This document shows positions 58,853 to 64,000 of a stretch of DNA of 64,000 nucleotides, piece by piece. This stretch comes from Photorhabdus luminescens subsp. luminescens (GTDB lineage: Bacteria; Pseudomonadota; Gammaproteobacteria; Enterobacterales; Enterobacteriaceae). The position numbers and the translations under genes were made by a program. Every line of letters starts with the position of its first letter. Position 1 is the first letter of the stretch. The notes under the pieces were generated by a model. That model worked only from the letters and a program-made list of their open reading frames with translations. It did no database searches and was not told the DNA's origin. Location: the NCBI RefSeq assembly GCF_001083805.1, contig NZ_JXSK01000005.1, forward strand, positions 310,001 through 374,000, written 5' to 3'.

Positions 58853-60304
58853 TCAGGTTAAATCGACATTCTTACTGCCAAATAGCAAAGTCATGACAAA
58901 GCCGCTGATATAAGCAACCACTAGCCCGGCGGCATACACTGCCATTCCGACAAAAATGCCGCTGTTCGAGGTCATCAGTGGCAGTGCTACCAATCCAGAT
59001 GGACCAAAAACCGTATTCAGCCCAACAGGTAATCCCAAATAAGCCGCCAAACCGATAAAGAAACCACCGGCGGCACCGCCCAAACAGGCGGTGATAAAGG
59101 GTTTAATCCGTGGAAGTGTAACACCGTAAATCAAGGGTTCACCGATGCCGAGGAAGCCTGGAATAATGGCGCCTTTTATCTGCGTGCGTAGCAGAGAATC
59201 TTTTTTCGCTTTGACATACAGCGCCAGCGCGGCGCCAACTTGTCCGCCGCCTGCCATTGCAAGAATTGGAAACAGAGAATTAAAGCCTTGTGCGTCCATG
59301 AGAGCGAAATAGACCGGAACAAATCCCTGATGAACGCCAAACATAACAGCGAGTAAAAATAGTCCTGCCAATATCGCCGTACCAAAAGGATTGCCGTTGA
59401 GATGAAGAAACAACCATGACATACCGCTAAACAGATAACTCCCCAAAGGCATGATAAGGATGAAAGCAATGGCTCCCATGATTAGCAGAGTAATAGCCGA
59501 AGTGAGGATCATATCCAGATTATCTGGAATGATTTTACGAACTTGTCGTTCTACCCATGCTCCCAGAATAGCGGCGATAAGAACGCCGATAATATTGCCG
59601 CGTGGATCGATACTGTAGCCAAAGAAAGTAGAAATACCTGAATAGAAACCGCTGGTGGCGTCTGGGTTATAACTGAGTACGAACAGCGAAGCGATAATGG
59701 CGCCGTTTATTCCTGATCCACCAAATGCTTTTTGCGTGTTATAACCGATCAGAATACTTAGAAAGCTGAACATACCTTTACTGAAAACTTTCATATAGCC
59801 GATGATTTCAACTAAAACAGTATTAGGGCGCTCAACGCCTTGAATGGCTATTTGTTCAAGTAAAGTGGCAAAGCCGAGAAGCAGACCAACGGCAATAAAA
59901 CCGGGGATCAGTGGAGTAAAAATAGTGGCGAATTTGGTCAGGAATTTGTGTACAGCACTCACCTGCTTCTGTTTAAGCTGCTTTTTATTGGCAGAAGCAA
60001 TATCGGTTAAATCAGTTCCGCTTGGTTTTGATTGTTCTGTATGAGGAAAAGAATTTAGCAATTCATTCATTATTTCAGCCGCCGCTTGGGCTTTTCCCGG
60101 CCCGAGCACAATCTGCAACTGATTGTCGCTTTCGATAATACCTAACACATTGGGGATCTGTTTTAACGCGGTTTTATCCACTTGCGTATAATCATGCAAT
60201 GTCAATCGCAGGCGGGTCATACAGTTGCCGCATTGCGCCACATTATCTGCATTGCCGATAGCTTTAAGGATCTGGGCAATGACTGTCTGATTAATTTTAG
60301 CCAT
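58853..60304 (-). CDS. murP: PTS N-acetylmuramic acid transporter EIIBC (MurP)
   Basis: A 483-residue PTS protein that imports and phosphorylates MurNAc. It has an N-terminal EIIB domain with the phosphocysteine C28 ([10 protein letters not shown]) and a C-terminal EIIC domain of about ten helices, including [14 protein letters not shown]. There is no EIIA domain, so phosphate probably comes from the glucose EIIA, as in E. coli. It lies downstream of murQ, 29 bases apart, in the same unit. Confidence 0.9.
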   Translation of the reverse strand: MAKINQTVIAQILKAIGNADNVAQCGNCMTRLRLTLHDYTQVDKTALKQIPNVLGIIESDNQLQIVLGPGKAQAAAEIMNELLNSFPHTEQSKPSGTDLTDIASANKKQLKQKQVSAVHKFLTKFATIFTPLIPGFIAVGLLLGFATLLEQIAIQGVERPNTVLVEIIGYMKVFSKGMFSFLSILIGYNTQKAFGGSGINGAIIASLFVLSYNPDATSGFYSGISTFFGYSIDPRGNIIGVLIAAILGAWVERQVRKIIPDNLDMILTSAITLLIMGAIAFILIMPLGSYLFSGMSWLFLHLNGNPFGTAILAGLFLLAVMFGVHQGFVPVYFALMDAQGFNSLFPILAMAGGGQVGAALALYVKAKKDSLLRTQIKGAIIPGFLGIGEPLIYGVTLPRIKPFITACLGGAAGGFFIGLAAYLGLPVGLNTVFGPSGLVALPLMTSNSGIFVGMAVYAAGLVVAYISGFVMTLLFGSKNVDLT

Positions 60305-60333
60305 TTTCTTACTCCTTCTCAGCAGGGAAGTCG

Positions 60334-61692
<1,359 letters not shown>

Positions 61693-61718
61693 AAACCTCG
61701 CTATTTTAAACGAGGTTT
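61693..61718 (-). terminator. terminator of the orphan hcp gene
   Basis: AAACCTCG (61693-61700) pairs with CGAGGTTT (61711-61718) around 10 bases. Read on the minus strand it ends in TTTGTTCTTTTC. It lies 50 bases past the hcp stop. Confidence 0.65.
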
Positions 61719-61767
61719 ATCAGCGGTCTGAACATATATATTTATATATGCTTAATTTGGTTTGTTT

Positions 61768-62247
61768 TTAATAAACTCTATCATCCCATATACTATAGGC
61801 AGATGTGCCGGCGGTTATGTGATTCCAGGATATAGATCTATATTTGAGAAAGACTTTTTCGTAAGGCATCATTTCATTATTATTTATTGAATTCGGGTAG
61901 ACGCAAGAAATATCAACAATACTCGCTTCTATTAATTTGACCTCATAGAAAAGTTCTAATTGTCCAGCGAGATTTGTTCTGTAAAAGAAGAAAATCGCAT
62001 TCAGTAGTTCGTTTGAAGATATTGCGGCTGCTAACAGCGGGGATGATTTATCTATTGGCTTGATAAATTGTATCGGATGATGAGCGACATTTTTTTCGCG
62101 AGTTATCGAGTGATTTAAATTCAATACCTGTATTTGATCTTCGTGCCCCTTTTGGTATCGGTTTCCTATAGAATCTAGCATTGAGCAACCAGCAGAAATT
62201 AAACCTTGTTTCTTACCATCTAAAGATAAATAAATTATGTGTGACAT
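61768..62247 (-). CDS. orphan Hcp-family tube protein
   Basis: A 159-residue protein that keeps the Hcp pattern: start YLSLDGKKQGLISAGCS, then GHEDQIQVLNLNHSI, SPLLAAAISSNELL, FLKYRSISWNHITAGTSAY. It is shorter and much diverged from the T6SS-locus Hcp at 33.4 kb and has an AT-rich sequence. Orphan Hcps often carry or match a particular effector. No strong ribosome binding site precedes ATG 62247. It diverges from the putative effector genes on the plus strand, sharing a 247-base upstream region. Confidence 0.82.
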   Translation of the reverse strand: MSHIIYLSLDGKKQGLISAGCSMLDSIGNRYQKGHEDQIQVLNLNHSITREKNVAHHPIQFIKPIDKSSPLLAAAISSNELLNAIFFFYRTNLAGQLELFYEVKLIEASIVDISCVYPNSINNNEMMPYEKVFLKYRSISWNHITAGTSAYSIWDDRVY

Positions 62248-62494
62248 AAGTAATTACCATACAAATTCTTTAATTGAATTACCTGAGACTGTATGACCAG
62301 GCGGTGAAAGTACGACCTTAACACTAAAATATAAAGAAATTAATAGTTCAATGTTGAATTTTTTTTCTTTAAGGATAGTAATAGTGATATAAAAAACGGG
62401 CTTGAAATTTTTTGCTATTATATAGTCGACATGGCTATTTTTTATGTAATATAGTGCTACACCTGAGCTTTTAATTGTTAATAGGATTAGCCGT

Positions 62495-62701
62495 ATGAAC
62501 GATAGAGATAGAGAACAGTTATTACAGCAACTCACTGACGTATTAGTGAATAGCCCGTTAATCCCAGAAGAAAAATTGGCAATGATGATGATGCAGTGTT
62601 TTAACCTATTGCTGTCAACGCAAGCCTGTGCGATCGACATGAAGATTTCAGATGGCCGGGTTCTTTCACTCAAATTGGAAACTCCGGCGGTTAAACACTA
62701 A
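62495..62701 (+). CDS. small hypothetical protein before a putative T6SS effector
   Basis: A 68-residue soluble protein (MNDRDREQLLQQLTDVLV...) with an N-terminal helical part and a short strand-rich end. AGGA lies eight bases before the ATG. I do not recognise the family. It starts the plus-strand cluster beside the orphan hcp, 35 bases before the next gene, and may be an adaptor or chaperone; this is a guess from position. Confidence 0.55.
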   Translation: MNDRDREQLLQQLTDVLVNSPLIPEEKLAMMMMQCFNLLLSTQACAIDMKISDGRVLSLKLETPAVKH

Positions 62702-62736
62702 TGCGATGATTTTAAGAATATGGAAAGGGCTTCACA

Positions 62737-63606
62737 ATGACATATAAAAAGTACAACCCCTCTTGGGAGGGTTGTATGGGGGATTTCCTGAGAGGTCATG
62801 TTGGGACTAACCAATTAAAACCTCAGCATGAATTCTTTGATGCTATTGGTCTCGAGAAGCAGTTAAGAGAGAATACAACCTATATTGCGCTGTTATCGTT
62901 AGATGAAGCGAAAGATGTTCTGGAAGATATTGATTCGCCACAACCCAAAAGTCCATTTATAAAGAAAATATTTGAGATTACCGATCCAATATCGCCATAT
63001 GCAGGTAACATACATGATTCTTTTGATCTTTTTAATGTTATAGGGGAATTTAAGAAATTAGGGATTAAAGCGACAGAGTATGTTGGTAAAGACGGGAATA
63101 GATATATCAAAATATCAGGTTATGCGGGAGTTAGGAAAATCATCACTGCTTCAAGATATAAAGCTTCTAACATGAAGGTGATATCTATGGGGATTGGGCA
63201 GCAAGGACTGAATAGTGGCATAGTTAAGGGAATGAAATTCAGTATATTCTTTTCTGCCGCTTATCGAACGGTTGAGCTTATATTTAAGGACGAATACACT
63301 CTGGCTGATTTTCTAGGTAATATTGCGGTAGATTTGGCTAAGACAGTAGTAGTAGCTTTTGCTTCTTGGGTTATTGGGTCTTTGGTAATGACTGTATTTG
63401 CCGCTGGTGCTAGCGTAGTTGTTGTGGCTGCTGCTGTATTTCTTATAGGTGTAGGTGTTACTATTGCGCTTGATTATATAGATAAAGAATATAAAATTAG
63501 TGAAACTGTTATTAATTTAATTAAAAAAGAAATGAAAAGAAAACCAAGAACTCCAGAAGTTGATCTCAACAGGGTTTTTTATAATTGGGGGAGATATGGA
63601 AAGTAA
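62737..63606 (+). CDS. putative membrane-active T6SS effector
   Basis: A 289-residue protein of no family I can name. About residues 1-190 are soluble (with KISGYAGVRKIITASRY and SMGIGQQGLNSGIVKG). Residues about 195-250 form two long hydrophobic hairpin-like stretches (TVVVAFASWVIGSLVMTVFA and VVVVAAAVFLIGVGVTIAL), and the end is lysine-rich. There is no signal peptide. A soluble protein with a late hydrophobic hairpin resembles pore-forming toxins, and it lies beside an orphan Hcp and before a small membrane protein whose start overlaps its stop. An effector/immunity pair is the best reading, but it is inferred. Confidence 0.55.
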   Translation: MTYKKYNPSWEGCMGDFLRGHVGTNQLKPQHEFFDAIGLEKQLRENTTYIALLSLDEAKDVLEDIDSPQPKSPFIKKIFEITDPISPYAGNIHDSFDLFNVIGEFKKLGIKATEYVGKDGNRYIKISGYAGVRKIITASRYKASNMKVISMGIGQQGLNSGIVKGMKFSIFFSAAYRTVELIFKDEYTLADFLGNIAVDLAKTVVVAFASWVIGSLVMTVFAAGASVVVVAAAVFLIGVGVTIALDYIDKEYKISETVINLIKKEMKRKPRTPEVDLNRVFYNWGRYGK

Positions 63607-63997
63607 TAATAAGATAATACACATTATTTGCGCAATTTTCATATTGTCTTTAATGTCGTTTTCTATGTTTATAGTAAGTAAATATTTGCTTTCGTTGATT
63701 TTAATGGATGAAAAAATAACATTTTCAGGTGGTGTTGTGATGTTTTTTTTTTCATTTCCTTTTATTTTTTATTTTGTGGTTTCGGCTGTTTATCTTTCTT
63801 TAGCAAAGCGTTATCCAAAGAATCATGACGCCTATGTGAAATATTTATGTGTGGTAGCTATTGTTTCAGTTTTTTTGAGTTTTCCTGTCTCTTTTTATGT
63901 GGACTATAAACTGAAAAGTGATGACTATTTGGTATGCCCAAGAATATCCTGGATGTCGCCGAATACCTATGTAAAAGATGTTAAGCTATGTGATTGA
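63596..63997 (+). CDS. four-helix membrane protein, candidate immunity protein
   Basis: A 133-residue protein with about four hydrophobic segments (for example IIHIICAIFILSLMSFSMFI, VVMFFFSFPFIFYFVVSAVY, YLCVVAIVSVFLSFPVSFY) and short loops. It may belong to the DUF1240 group. ATG 63596, behind GGGGGAG, overlaps the end of the putative effector by 11 bases, so the two are co-translated. A membrane immunity protein would fit a membrane-active toxin. The reading frame extends farther upstream to 63560, but that start is not supported. The end lies just inside the window. Confidence 0.6.
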   Translation: MESNNKIIHIICAIFILSLMSFSMFIVSKYLLSLILMDEKITFSGGVVMFFFSFPFIFYFVVSAVYLSLAKRYPKNHDAYVKYLCVVAIVSVFLSFPVSFYVDYKLKSDDYLVCPRISWMSPNTYVKDVKLCD

Positions 63998-64000
63998 TAT

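Noticed and set aside
62254-62673. 139-residue minus-strand frame ending six bases before the orphan hcp
   Set aside because: The spacing looked like translational coupling, but half of it is antisense to the well-supported 68-residue gene and the rest reads as AT-rich noise; no ribosome binding site.

Overview
The window looks like a chromosome segment of an insect- or nematode-associated member of the Morganellaceae, most likely Photorhabdus (less likely Xenorhabdus). This is an inference. It rests on near-identical enterobacterial housekeeping proteins (CRP, PolA, PabA, EngB), the intact small RNA Spot 42, AT-rich core genes, and a large type VI secretion system (T6SS) locus beside a SymE-type toxin gene.

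Layout. (1) 1-5.3 kb: an accessory patch resembling a decaying integrative element. It holds a tyrosine recombinase with a duplicated core-binding domain, a 12-copy CCAACTTG repeat array in two 219-bp-offset blocks, a DnaG-like primase/ATPase gene broken into four frames, a divergent XRE-type repressor with its promoter, a SymE-like toxin and a small partner. (2) 5.3-33.9 kb: a complete T6SS. From the Hcp side outward, the minus-strand operon reads tssB-tssC-tssE-tssF-tssG-tagH-tssJ-tssK-tssL-clpV-vasH-like-tagO-tssA-tssM-vasL-vgrG-eagR-rhs-immunity, and hcp lies on the plus strand across an 880-bp AT-rich gap. With the PAAR domain in the Rhs protein and VgrG as TssI, every core T6SS part is present. 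The VasH-like regulator lacks the sigma-54-activating AAA+ domain, and base composition changes within the operon near 19 kb. (3) 34.5-61.2 kb: core genes: rlmJ, gor, a Tat-exported amidohydrolase, mobB-mobA, a dead yihD, srkA-dsbA, polA, an RCC1-like repeat gene, spf (Spot 42), engB, ppiA, a YcgJ-like gene, pabA-argD, crp, yhfA, prkB-yheU-yheT, a LysE-family exporter, tauABCD and murQ-murP. (4) 61.7-64 kb: a second accessory island with an orphan Hcp diverging from a three-gene plus-strand cluster that looks like a membrane-active effector with its immunity protein.

How the parts fit. The T6SS builds a TssB/TssC sheath around an Hcp tube. VgrG and the PAAR-Rhs protein form the tip, EagR holds the membrane-seeking N-terminus of Rhs before firing, and ClpV recycles the sheath. 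The toxin at the Rhs C-terminus is probably a nuclease, neutralised by the acidic protein encoded directly after it. The orphan Hcp island at the right end may feed another cargo into the same machine. The core genes cover redox balance (gor, dsbA, srkA, yhfA), folate and arginine synthesis (pabA, argD), molybdenum cofactor (mobAB), sulfonate scavenging (tauABCD) and MurNAc recycling (murPQ).

All calls come from reading translations and DNA by eye; no database search was run. Start sites were moved to internal codons where a ribosome binding site and the family's usual length support it.
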